Of a stretch of DNA of 64,000 bases, positions 1 through 7,752 are shown piece after piece. Under the pieces are notes generated by a model, which worked only from the letters and a program-made list of their open reading frames with translations, had not been told where the DNA came from and did not search any database. The position numbers and the translations under genes are program-made. Numbering within the stretch: the stretch's first letter is position 1; every line of letters starts with the position of its first letter. The DNA is from JBFMFR01 sp040752025. Lineage in GTDB: Bacteria > Chloroflexota > Anaerolineae > Anaerolineales > UBA4823. Location of the stretch: NCBI GenBank assembly GCA_040752025.1, contig JBFMFR010000020.1, forward strand, positions 1 to 64,000, written 5' to 3'.

Positions 1-102
1 GACGATCTGAAACGCAAGGTTCTGGCCTTCATCGAGTATTACAACCGTACCATGGCTAAACCGTTCAAATGGACCTACCAGGGCAGAGCCCTTTCTGCAT
101 AG
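1..102 (+). CDS. IS630-family transposase, C-terminal end (runs off left edge)
   Basis: The window opens inside a reading frame of 33 codons ending in TAG at 100-102. It ends in an aromatic, basic tail of the form FIEYYNRTMAKPFKWTYQG. This 'hand-in-the-lap' ending is typical of IS630/Tc1-mariner DDE transposases, whose last residues follow the final catalytic Glu. Only the C-terminus is visible, so it is not possible to tell whether the transposase is intact. No terminal inverted repeat could be identified in the 60 bases that follow. It marks the left part of the window as a mobile or accessory neighbourhood. Confidence 0.75.
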   Translation, partial: DDLKRKVLAFIEYYNRTMAKPFKWTYQGRALSA

Positions 103-165
103 CTATTTATGCCAAGATGTACTAGTAATATTTGTCTGGGTCAACAGCATGCTGGTATTTTGATT

Positions 166-915
166 TTACTCCCACATTCCTGGCTGATAAGGGCCTGCTT
201 GCCACTTGCGTTCCCAAATTGGAGCAATTACGTTCACTAGCAAGTCGTATGTCCCGTTCTCGAAATCTTGAGCGAGCCTCTCAAGACTGAACCTTGCTAC
301 TTTGAGTTCTTCGGATCCGTCTTCGAGGATTGCTAGTGATGGCCTTATTCTATCGAAGTGCGCCACTCGGTCTCGCAATTGTTTTAGGAAATCACCCCAT
401 TTGCCAGGAGCAAATACTTCGTTTGAAAAGTATTGCTTGGCCCTTTCTAATCGCTCCTTTGCCTCATGTGGGGCATTTTTGATTGCATCTTCGTATTTTT
501 CATTCGTTAGCATTCCACCAAATGATACCCGGCAAGCGTCTAGAGTATGAACTTGTGCTACGCTAATGAATGCTCGGGCTTGAAACAGGAATGCTTCAAA
601 TTCTGCCGTCAGAAAAGCAGCTTCCCTGTCTGTGAATCGTTTAGGATCTCGTTTTCCTGCGAGAATATTCTTTGTCAGTTCTTGCATGGCAAACGATTCT
701 TTATTTTCCCATAGACGTTCCAAATGAATGCCAGAGGCAGTTAGTTTCCATACGAGCGCATCGATTGATTTGAGTGCTCGATTTCTTTCAATATCACTAA
801 GTTTGAGTTGCTTACTACGGATATCAACGAGTGCACGTAATTTTGGCTCATAGTTTCTTTGCATCTTCAAGCGGTAACCAGCAATTTCTTTGAGGCGTTT
901 CGTATCAGAATTCAT
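166..915 (-). CDS. Hypothetical all-helical protein with a HEPN-like R-x4-H motif
   Basis: This 249-residue protein has no family I recognise. It looks almost entirely alpha-helical, is rich in Lys, Glu, Arg and Leu, and has no signal peptide or membrane segment. Residues 181-186 read RDRVAH, which fits the R-x4-6-H catalytic motif of HEPN RNases, and the motif lies in a predicted helix as expected. A HEPN-like role is therefore possible but rests on one short motif. The ATG start has only a weak ribosome binding site. Composition is clearly more AT-rich than genes to the right. It lies between a transposase remnant and a NACHT gene, which fits an accessory or conflict function. Confidence 0.6.
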   Translation of the reverse strand: MNSDTKRLKEIAGYRLKMQRNYEPKLRALVDIRSKQLKLSDIERNRALKSIDALVWKLTASGIHLERLWENKESFAMQELTKNILAGKRDPKRFTDREAAFLTAEFEAFLFQARAFISVAQVHTLDACRVSFGGMLTNEKYEDAIKNAPHEAKERLERAKQYFSNEVFAPGKWGDFLKQLRDRVAHFDRIRPSLAILEDGSEELKVARFSLERLAQDFENGTYDLLVNVIAPIWERKWQAGPYQPGMWE

Positions 916-1265
916 TTCTTGTTCATTGCCTTCCAGCCGTCCTCAAACCACAGCAGCTTCACTGGCTACGATCCAATTGCCTATCTTGATTATAGCTAAA
1001 AATCGGCGGATTAGCATTACTTTTCTTTGCGTCAATTACCATCACATTGTTATCTAGGAGCACGGAGCGTGCTGACGGGTTGTGTAAATGGTGTAGGGTT
1101 GCCCGAAATACACGCCAATAGGCCATTTTGGGAATATCATACGTATGATGTTTCTGAATCAAGATTCCTGCCGTGAGATAAGGATATGCTCCCCTCATGA
1201 GGCAATCGGAATCGCCTATTCTAAGCGGCTTACTCCGGGTGGTTCTGTCAGGGCTTATCAGGGAA
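916..1265. other. AT-rich stretch without a convincing gene
   Basis: About 350 bases separate the HEPN-like gene from the small membrane protein. An open frame on the minus strand (959-1318) covers most of it, but it overlaps the end of the better supported ORF at 1266-1577 and has no good ribosome binding site or recognisable motif. It could be decayed sequence or the frameshifted tail of that gene. Confidence 0.35.
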
Positions 1266-1577
1266 TTACCTGATGACACAGATATCGTGCTTGTCCACAC
1301 GCTTTGCGTAACCCTCAAGAACCAAGATTGGGGCTACGTAGGATGCAATCGCCGTAATTGTCACATTGGCTATGAGCCATGCACCGAGGCTGTCTGCAGG
1401 CGGGTCCGTGCGTGATGTGCCAACCGGAACGATGCGGTTCAGGAAGTGATGCCGTAAGGCAACATAATCTTCAGCATCCACCCGAACATTCCAGCCTTTA
1501 CCATAGACAATATCAGTACCCGTCTCGACCGAGCCGGAATATTCAAACTGGCTTCGACCTCCCCATGTATTTGGCAT
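1266..1577 (-). CDS. Small protein with one membrane segment, next to the NACHT gene
   Basis: This is a 103-residue protein of unknown family. Its start is well supported: an AGAGGAGA Shine-Dalgarno sequence lies just upstream of the ATG. Residues 1-60 look soluble and residues about 66-88 form one hydrophobic segment, followed by a basic tail. It begins 56 bases after the stop of the NACHT gene on the same strand and is probably co-transcribed with it. A membrane partner or effector for the NACHT protein is an inference from position only. A frameshift near the 3' end, continuing into the open frame beyond, cannot be excluded. Confidence 0.6.
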   Translation of the reverse strand: MPNTWGGRSQFEYSGSVETGTDIVYGKGWNVRVDAEDYVALRHHFLNRIVPVGTSRTDPPADSLGAWLIANVTITAIASYVAPILVLEGYAKRVDKHDICVIR

Positions 1578-1633
1578 TTGGATATCTCCTCTGCCGTGGC
1601 GCTTGTTTTTCAGATGACTTCGGCCAATGCGTT

Positions 1634-4189
1634 CTACTCTATAATCAATGCTTTCAGAGTCTCTGCGTCAAAAGGATTTCGCCCTGCCTTCAACTCAATG
1701 ATCCAGGCTTCACGTTTTTTCCTGCTCGAGGCATAGAGTATATAGCGGGTTCCTTCACTCCCCCATTCTACATAATATTGAAAATCTTCGATTGCTCCTT
1801 GATAATCACCTGCTAGAGCGCGAGCCAGGCCCCTACTATCTCGAAGTTCTCCATACTCCGGCCTAAGCTGGACAGCCTGCTCGCATGATGCCAACACCTC
1901 TTGAGCATGCCCTGCCAGGCTACCATACCAGCAAACACTGTTGAGATAAAATGCGTTGTCTGGCTCCATTTTGGCGGCTTTGGAGGCTCTTTGCAGAGCT
2001 AATTCCATATTTCCAGTGGCGACTGCAAAGTGACTGTCCAAAGAATAAATGGAAGCTAAAGCTGCACGGTTAACTCTGGGAAAGAAAGCCACCACCAACG
2101 CACAAGCAATAATAAAAATTATTGGCGGGGTTACTCGCCACCAGCGAGGAATTCGAAAGGAGATCTTATCAAGCTGTGGTAATCGATCAACTAGCTTTTC
2201 AAGTGCTCCGGGTTGCGCTACCTCAGGCGCTAAGCCAGAGAAGTGTTCCATCAGCAACCGATGCACGAAAATGTAACCGCCACCAACACGGCGCAGAAAG
2301 ATTCGTTCGACGGCATAGTCCAGAAACTCCAAGTAATGCCATGGGATGTAATCGATTCGGAAGAGTTGCAAGCGTAGAGAATAGTGAAAAATTAAGAAAT
2401 CACCTCTTTCCGATAGCCCAAACAATAGCCCAGACAGCAGCCCAACCAGCAGCCCAAACAGCAGCCCAGACAGTAGCCCAAACAGCAGCCCAGACAGTAG
2501 CCCAAACAGCAGCCCAACCAGCAGCCCATTCAGTAGCCCACCCAGCAAGGTGTTCTTGACAGAAGATCGCAGACCCTGACCGGGCCTGGCGCGGGTTTCA
2601 ACTTCGGCACCACCCAGCCCAAACGGTAGCCCAAACAGCAGCCCACCCAGCAGCCCAGACAGTAGCCCAACTAGCAGCCCAAGCAGCAGCCCGCCCAGCA
2701 AACCACCCAGCAAACCACCCAGCAGCCCAAACAGCAGCCCAAACCATAGATTACCCCACAAGCCCTCCAGGAACTTCTCCCATGACCAAATTAGTTTATC
2801 TGTTGGTTTGAGGTCTCTTCTCCCATCCATCTGGCCAAACAGCATCCCACCTAGCAACCCAGACAATAGCCCACCCAGCAGCCCAAACAGCAGTCCACCC
2901 AGCAGCCCAAACAGCAGTCCACCTAGCAGCCCTCCTAGCAAGCCACCCAGTACGTTGTTCAAACACCTGTGGGCATCTGTGGGTAACCAAGCTAGCCCCA
3001 TCTTTTCGATCACAAAAGTTGATTCCCCTTGCTCGATTAGCTTTTGTGCCAACCAGCTTAGCCAACGCAAGGTATCCTCTTGAGTATAACGCTCGTCTTT
3101 CTTACGAGTTGATCTGGTGAACATACTCTGGATGTAGGCATCAAATAGACGCTCACGAAGAGTCTGGGTTGAATTGGGTTCGTCCAGCGATTTGGCCGAT
3201 GTTTCCTGGCAAGCCAAGGTAATGATGCTCAACATCAACGGTGTGTGAGCTAATTCCTGTAGCTCGGCATCTTCCTGTAAGGCCTGGTGCACAGTTGTGA
3301 GTTGGCGTCCACCTCTCTTGAAATAATCATCTATCTGTTGATCGCTCAGAGGCTGTAAAAGTACCGCACCATGCAATCTGAGGCGCGTGTTTAGAGCCTG
3401 ATAATCTGCCGCTCGACAACATACCGCCACTGGCATCAAGCCTCGCTCTTCGCGATAAGCATTTATCACCTTTACACAATCTTCCCGGTGTTCGGCTTTG
3501 ACCTCATCCAGCCCATCCAGCAAGAGCATCAGTTCATCGTTCTCGATCCAGGTTCGGGCATATTTTGTGGGCACTTGATAGGCCGTTCGGAATTCCTCCA
3601 GCAGCCAGGTTTCAATGGTTTTGTTTGGTTTCCAGGATGACAGGTTGAACACCACCGGGATGGGCCGCTTTGGGTCTTTCTCTGCCTTCTCAATCGCCTG
3701 GCGAGCTAATTCTAATAACATGGTTGTCTTGCCAGAGCCAGGCTCACCCAAGATAAGCAACGCTCCGCTGGTTTCAGTGAAGATATCCAGCATTTTCGCA
3801 TTGGGTGGGAGCATGCGGTCGGGTTGTTCTGGCATTTGCAGTTTCATGCTCCAGGGATGCTCAACCGCATCGGGTTGTGTCTGCATACCCAGGCTGATCA
3901 GCACTTCGTTATACAGCGATTGCTCTAACACGCCTTCAATCCAGGTGTTCCAAACCAACTGGAGCATGTTCTGACGGTTGCGCTGCTTTTGTTCTGGCGT
4001 TATGGATATAGATGATAACTGGGTAATCGGCTCATCGCCTGCCCTAAAGGATGCTAACAACGCCGCAAGGCTAGTTAAGAATCCAATCAGCGGCTCAAAT
4101 CCAGGTTGAGCAATCACCCAGATAACAGAAAAGATAAATGCCAGAATCGAGATAGCTGTTAGGATGATTTTCCGGGATGGTGCTTTCAT
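1634..4189 (-). CDS. NACHT-type STAND NTPase with GLLx tetrapeptide arrays and TPRs
   Basis: This is an 851-residue membrane-associated NTPase. Two hydrophobic segments sit at the N-terminus (about 8-27 and 32-48). A NACHT module follows: Walker A GEPGSGKTT at 148-156, Walker B LMLLLDGLDEV at 220-230, then a helical region containing HTPLMLSIITLAC. Residues 414-452, 481-527 and 548-592 are three arrays of a Gly-Leu-Leu-x repeat. Another membrane segment lies near 688-703, and helical repeats resembling TPRs occupy about 718-807. I chose the ATG at 4189 because a GGCGGTG site precedes it; a GTG three codons upstream is the alternative. STAND NTPases act as switch-like sensors, many in antiviral defence or programmed death. 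The membrane-like arrays could form the effector or an anchor; this is inference. Confidence 0.85.
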   Translation of the reverse strand: MKAPSRKIILTAISILAFIFSVIWVIAQPGFEPLIGFLTSLAALLASFRAGDEPITQLSSISITPEQKQRNRQNMLQLVWNTWIEGVLEQSLYNEVLISLGMQTQPDAVEHPWSMKLQMPEQPDRMLPPNAKMLDIFTETSGALLILGEPGSGKTTMLLELARQAIEKAEKDPKRPIPVVFNLSSWKPNKTIETWLLEEFRTAYQVPTKYARTWIENDELMLLLDGLDEVKAEHREDCVKVINAYREERGLMPVAVCCRAADYQALNTRLRLHGAVLLQPLSDQQIDDYFKRGGRQLTTVHQALQEDAELQELAHTPLMLSIITLACQETSAKSLDEPNSTQTLRERLFDAYIQSMFTRSTRKKDERYTQEDTLRWLSWLAQKLIEQGESTFVIEKMGLAWLPTDAHRCLNNVLGGLLGGLLGGLLFGLLGGLLFGLLGGLLSGLLGGMLFGQMDGRRDLKPTDKLIWSWEKFLEGLWGNLWFGLLFGLLGGLLGGLLGGLLLGLLVGLLSGLLGGLLFGLPFGLGGAEVETRARPGQGLRSSVKNTLLGGLLNGLLVGLLFGLLSGLLFGLLSGLLFGLLVGLLSGLLFGLSERGDFLIFHYSLRLQLFRIDYIPWHYLEFLDYAVERIFLRRVGGGYIFVHRLLMEHFSGLAPEVAQPGALEKLVDRLPQLDKISFRIPRWWRVTPPIIFIIACALVVAFFPRVNRAALASIYSLDSHFAVATGNMELALQRASKAAKMEPDNAFYLNSVCWYGSLAGHAQEVLASCEQAVQLRPEYGELRDSRGLARALAGDYQGAIEDFQYYVEWGSEGTRYILYASSRKKREAWIIELKAGRNPFDAETLKALIIE
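2414..2950. repeat. Three arrays of a 12-bp coding repeat (Gly-Leu-Leu-x)
   Basis: Within the NACHT gene three blocks (about 2414-2548, 2609-2749 and 2834-2950) consist of near-identical 12-bp units, read on the plus strand as cagcccaaacag, cagcccagacag and similar. On the minus strand each unit encodes Gly-Leu-Leu followed by Gly, Phe, Ser, Val or Leu. The near-identity of units at the DNA level implies recent tandem expansion, and the tract would be prone to slippage in steps of four residues. Confidence 0.9.
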
Positions 4190-4239
4190 AGAAATCACCG
4201 CCTATCCTAAAATCACGATTGTTTCACTGGGAATTGCCA

Positions 4240-4419
4240 TCACCGCCGCTTCCTTCGCGGTAAAGCAAACACCACAACCACAAGTATGGCAATTGGCCCG
4301 AGTAGTGCACTGTATAACTCAAACATCTGGCGCATTATGTCGGGAAAGAGCACAAATAAGACAATACCAATAATCGCAAGAAGGATAAGGTTTCTGATGA
4401 AATCTTTGATGAATTGCAT
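4240..4419 (-). CDS. Small two-helix membrane protein upstream of the NACHT gene
   Basis: This is a 59-residue protein with two hydrophobic helices (about 11-27 and 33-52) and a very basic C-terminus PRRKRR that should lie in the cytoplasm. The ATG at 4419 is preceded by GGAG at a good distance; a TTG seven codons upstream is less likely. It ends about 50 bases before the NACHT start on the same strand, so the two are probably one transcript. No family was recognised. Small membrane proteins beside STAND or nuclease genes are often effectors or anchors, but nothing in the sequence proves that here. Confidence 0.55.
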   Translation of the reverse strand: MQFIKDFIRNLILLAIIGIVLFVLFPDIMRQMFELYSALLGPIAILVVVVFALPRRKRR

Positions 4420-4470
4420 TTTCTGTGCTCCACTTGTCAAGATAGATTATAGGGCTGCCAGCCCCGCCTA

Positions 4471-4722
4471 TCAATTGAGCTTACCAACTTCTCCAACATC
4501 GTCATCCTCAATAAAATACTCAACCAAATCCCCTCCACTCGCCGTCGCCGCCCTGAGCACATCCTTCTTCGTCGCCAGCTGGAACATCACGCCGCAAATG
4601 GGGCAAGATAGTGCCTGGCCAGCTTTGTACTTTCATGTCAGGGCATTATCAGCCCGGTCGAGTCGAGTTGGGGTGCCACAGGATGGGCAGTAGAGGGGGA
4701 TGAAGGTGTAGAGGGCGATCAT
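4471..4722 (-). pseudogene. Small CPxC zinc-ribbon ORF interrupted by an in-frame TGA
   Basis: Reading from the ATG at 4722, the frame gives a first pair of cysteines CPSCG (residues 12-16), then a TGA at codon 30 (4633-4635), then continues open with a second pair CPICG (40-44) and an acidic tail to a TGA at 4471. The two pairs have the layout of a zinc ribbon of 83 residues, so the TGA sits inside an otherwise intact domain. The start overlaps the stop of the preceding zinc-knuckle ORF in an ATGA arrangement, which supports the start. Most simply this is a nonsense mutation in a decaying gene. Recoding of TGA is possible, but no SECIS-like element was established. Confidence 0.5.
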
Positions 4723-4940
4723 TTCAAAAATCCCAGCTCCTTCGCTTTCGGGCAGAAGCGTTCTGTGTGCCCTGGTTTGCCGCAGTATTGACATGGCACT
4801 GGCGGGATGGGGCGATCCGGCTGGAAACTCGAGACGATCTCGGCGTAGATGCGATAGAGGGGGTAGAGGATATAGATACGGAGAAGGGCATTACGAGTTT
4901 CCGGTTTTGGATAATGAGCAGGAAGCAGGAAAGATACTAT
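4719..4940 (-). CDS. Small protein with a CCHC zinc knuckle; start uncertain
   Basis: The last 25 residues contain CQYCGKPGHTERFC, an exact C-x2-C-x4-H-x4-C zinc knuckle, the nucleic-acid-binding motif best known from retroviral Gag and rare in bacteria. The stop overlaps the next ATG (ATGA), indicating translational coupling. The frame has no ATG between the kinase stop and the motif. An AAGGTG site lies eight bases before an ATA codon at 4938-4940, which would give 73 residues. This may be a mutated ATG, or the true start may lie inside the kinase gene (ATG at 5081). A short hydrophobic-aromatic stretch (YILYPLYRIYAEIV) precedes the knuckle. Function unknown. Confidence 0.5.
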   Translation of the reverse strand: MVSFLLPAHYPKPETRNALLRIYILYPLYRIYAEIVSSFQPDRPIPPVPCQYCGKPGHTERFCPKAKELGFLK

Positions 4941-4977
4941 TTGGTCTGCACCTTGTTGAGATGATGAACTTTCGAAG

Positions 4978-6387
4978 TCAGGGCGTACGTGATGGCGTTG
5001 CAGTGACCAACATAAGAAATGTCTGCACGATCCAGCCTTCAGCGCCGTCCGGGGCGATAATGTGTGCCCAAACAACTCCATCGTTTTCAACCGTATCCGG
5101 CAATACGGTTACCAAGGTATTGATAGATAGAAATCCGATGGTTGTTCCGCTGGGCGCAGAGCGGAAACGTATTCCTCCATCCTGTGAATCTCCCTGGATA
5201 ATTGCCAGGATCGGTGTGGGGGTGGGGGTATTTGTTGAAGTTGGCGTTGGAATGTTTGTCAGCGTTGATGTGAGCGTGGCAGTAGGTGTGCTGCTTGGTG
5301 GGCGAGAGGTGGGCGTGCGTGTCAACTGCGCCACGGCGGTATTCGTGGCAGTCGCTTTGACTTCTCCACCCTTACCACCGAGCCAGTAACCTAACAGCAA
5401 TACCACAACCAAAAGCAATATCGCCCCAATCCATCCCCACGGTAAGTCTCGTAGCTTCCCGATGGAAGGTGTGCCATCAGCAGGTTTCTGAACTACAGGC
5501 TGCGATGGTACCACCTGCGTGCTTCCGGGACTGCTCGATACCCGCGCCGTGCTTGTCTGCCCACCAACTCCTGTTCCGCCCAAGAGCGCCTGCTTGAACC
5601 CCGTCATGCCCTGAAAACGATTGACCGGCAGCGGTTCCATCGCCTTTACAATAGCTGCTCCAACCTTGGGTGAAATAGCCGGGTTGAGATTGGTTGGTGC
5701 ATCCAGGGCAATACCCATAGTTCGTTGAACACTCTCCACCGGTTGCTGCCCAGTCAACAAATGATAAAGGGTTGCACCCAGGGCATACACATCTGTGCGG
5801 GCATCCGTTGTTCCCTGACCATACTGCTCCTGCGGCGAATATCCTGGAGTTACGGCTCTAGCCCCTGCTGTGGTGCTCAGGTTGGGATCGTACACCTTGG
5901 CGATGCCGAAATCCACCAGCATGGCCTTGCCGCTGGGACTGATTTTGATATTCGCTGGCTTGATGTCTCGATGAATTATCGGTGGATTCTGACTGTGGAG
6001 ATAGGTCAGTGCATCGCACACCTGCCCAACCCACTGCAGCACCTGTGCCTCGGGCAATGGGCCACCCACTTGCTGAAGCATCTCCTGCAAATCCTCCCCC
6101 TCTACGTAATCCATTACCAGATACTGCCCTTGGTTCGGAAAGACAAAGTGGTCAACCACATGGGGCAGGTTTGGATGTGCTAACTGTCCCAAGATCTGCG
6201 CCTCGCGCTTGAATTGCCGCTGCGCCTCTGGAGATGTGTCCAGATTCTCCTTGACAGCCCGCGGGCATTCCATGTTGGTATCCCAGGCGCGATACACCGC
6301 TCCAAACCCGCCCTGTCCGAGCAGCTTGACGATGCGATATCGATTGTTGAGTATTTGTCCGGGCTGTAGTGGCAAGGCTACCCCCAT
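4978..6387 (-). CDS. PknB-like Ser/Thr protein kinase with an extracytoplasmic SH3-like domain
   Basis: This 469-residue receptor-type kinase has the Gly loop GQGGFG (24-29), catalytic Lys46 in the AVK strand, HRD at 139-141, DFG at 159-161 and the activation-segment motif TPGYSPQEQ near 180. One membrane helix spans about 317-337. A Thr/Pro-rich stalk (about 345-395) leads to a compact domain (about 398-460) with the pattern of bacterial SH3 domains (IRFRSAPSG...W...APDGAEGWI), which usually bind peptidoglycan or peptides. The promoter at 6424-6452 drives it. The ATG lacks an obvious ribosome binding site. Confidence 0.92.
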   Translation of the reverse strand: MGVALPLQPGQILNNRYRIVKLLGQGGFGAVYRAWDTNMECPRAVKENLDTSPEAQRQFKREAQILGQLAHPNLPHVVDHFVFPNQGQYLVMDYVEGEDLQEMLQQVGGPLPEAQVLQWVGQVCDALTYLHSQNPPIIHRDIKPANIKISPSGKAMLVDFGIAKVYDPNLSTTAGARAVTPGYSPQEQYGQGTTDARTDVYALGATLYHLLTGQQPVESVQRTMGIALDAPTNLNPAISPKVGAAIVKAMEPLPVNRFQGMTGFKQALLGGTGVGGQTSTARVSSSPGSTQVVPSQPVVQKPADGTPSIGKLRDLPWGWIGAILLLVVVLLLGYWLGGKGGEVKATATNTAVAQLTRTPTSRPPSSTPTATLTSTLTNIPTPTSTNTPTPTPILAIIQGDSQDGGIRFRSAPSGTTIGFLSINTLVTVLPDTVENDGVVWAHIIAPDGAEGWIVQTFLMLVTATPSRTP

Positions 6388-6423
6388 TACGAGGTGAGAT
6401 TATTGGCGAGAAGCTCTTGATTT

Positions 6424-6452
6424 ACTATACATGATTTTGCCTGGAGATGCAA
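6424..6452 (-). promoter_or_regulatory. Promoter of the first kinase gene, matching that of the kinase-SUMF1 gene
   Basis: On the minus strand TTGCAT (6447-6452) and TATAGT (6424-6429) are separated by exactly 17 bases. The spacer and downstream bases (GGCAAAAT...TGTATAGTAAATC) are nearly identical to those at 12851-12879 upstream of another kinase gene. Confidence 0.7.
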
Positions 6453-6511
6453 CACTTTTTGAGGCAGATTCACGCGCAGCGGGTTAGCTCAATGAATACC
6501 ATAACCATCCT

Positions 6512-7582
6512 TTAGAGTTCATCCTCATTATGCCCTTTCAAACCAAGCTCTTGTATAACTAATGTTAGTTTCGTAAGCCAGGAAAATAACCACTCTATTT
6601 CGCTATCGGATAATTCCCGATTGATGATGCACTTATATTCACGCCCGGCAGGTTGAAAGAGGCCTGAGTTTTGGGCTTCCACAGCTAATGATTGTATGGT
6701 CTCCTCCGAAATATTCACCTTGCTCAATAACCCGCCGCGTCCAACAAGGGCAGTGTATAGCGATTGCTGATAAACGGAAGCAGGTGGGTATCCAAAACAA
6801 AAAGCCACGTGCGTTCCCTCCAGATCTACATTCAACGAAAAGCCCTTTGTGCCCCAATGAATTGGGAAAGAGCCGGCTTTGGCAAACTCAAGTAATCGTC
6901 CAAATACAGCTTTCCCATATTGATCTAACGAGTTTATGAAGCTGCTCTCGGACACTCGTGGTAATGATCCAGATGAGACTTTCGAAATCATCATTGGCTC
7001 ATTGCCTACCACAATATTTGTCGACAACAAACGCAATCCACCCTCGGCTTGAAAAAAGGTAAACTCCAGACAAGTCACCCTTACGCCCTTTTTTCTCAGG
7101 AATGTGGAAGTTTGGAGGATTTCCGGGGTGATTTTTTGCCCAACGATAACGATTCGTTGATCACTGTTGAATACAACCGCCTCATCTGAAGCTAAACCAA
7201 AATATTCGCGGTGGTACTGAGCAAGATTGGCAACTTCATCCCCCGAATAGTCTCGGAAGATGCTTTCCAACTGTTCGATATCCAACTTCTCTACAAAAGA
7301 TGCATATTCAAGCGCTTGGGCAAGGGTCTCGCGAGGTGTGCGGTTTCTCTTTAGCTCGATAACCACCGCGTCACCCTGCCTGTCAATGGCAAGTAAATCG
7401 ATAAAGCTTCCGAGATTTGTATTAACCTGTCGCCCAACGATCTGGAGGCTGCCATTCTCAATGATCTTATCCGGGTTGTCCTCAAGCCAAGTTTCCAGCA
7501 TCGCTTCCTGATGTTCAACTTGAAACCCAATTTCTGCATACTCTTTGAATTTGTTTTCGTGAGTGATACTGTAAATCTTCAT
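6512..7582 (-). CDS. DUF91/NucS-type PD-(D/E)xK endonuclease domain protein
   Basis: This protein has 356 residues. Residues 25-100 carry the restriction-like core typical of DUF91/NucS C-terminal domains: an acidic residue in GSFIDLLAID (Asp62), the ELK strand (Glu76, Lys78) and a helix with Q/E (RETLAQALEYA). Proteins of this type cut or bind DNA; archaeal NucS cleaves mismatched or branched DNA. The remaining 250 residues are not recognised and may be a specificity domain. It is flanked by 124 and 170 bases of non-coding DNA and appears monocistronic. Composition is AT-rich, like the rest of the left island, so a role in DNA repair or anti-invader defence are both possible. Confidence 0.75.
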   Translation of the reverse strand: MKIYSITHENKFKEYAEIGFQVEHQEAMLETWLEDNPDKIIENGSLQIVGRQVNTNLGSFIDLLAIDRQGDAVVIELKRNRTPRETLAQALEYASFVEKLDIEQLESIFRDYSGDEVANLAQYHREYFGLASDEAVVFNSDQRIVIVGQKITPEILQTSTFLRKKGVRVTCLEFTFFQAEGGLRLLSTNIVVGNEPMMISKVSSGSLPRVSESSFINSLDQYGKAVFGRLLEFAKAGSFPIHWGTKGFSLNVDLEGTHVAFCFGYPPASVYQQSLYTALVGRGGLLSKVNISEETIQSLAVEAQNSGLFQPAGREYKCIINRELSDSEIEWLFSWLTKLTLVIQELGLKGHNEDEL

Positions 7583-7752
7583 GCTGGGTTACCTCTATCA
7601 GCAGAACATGAGCAATTGATACGGCCCGCGCCGCTCAAATTCCAGATGTTGTTGACGATGCGACAGCAACCATTTAGCGTTTGACCGGCTGAAAGTGGCA
7701 GGCTTTCTCCTGTGTAAAGCGAGGGAAATGGATCACAAGGGGTGGGATCACC

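Noticed and set aside
959..1318. Minus-strand open frame of 119 codons
   Set aside because: It overlaps a better supported gene, lacks a ribosome binding site and shows no recognisable motif.
2122..2559. Plus-strand frame rich in Gln/Thr/Ala repeats
   Set aside because: It is the complement of the GLLx coding repeats in the NACHT gene; the repeat gives open frames on both strands.
2414..2950. Short-period repeats considered as a CRISPR array
   Set aside because: The units are 12 bp, contiguous and coding, without unique spacers.
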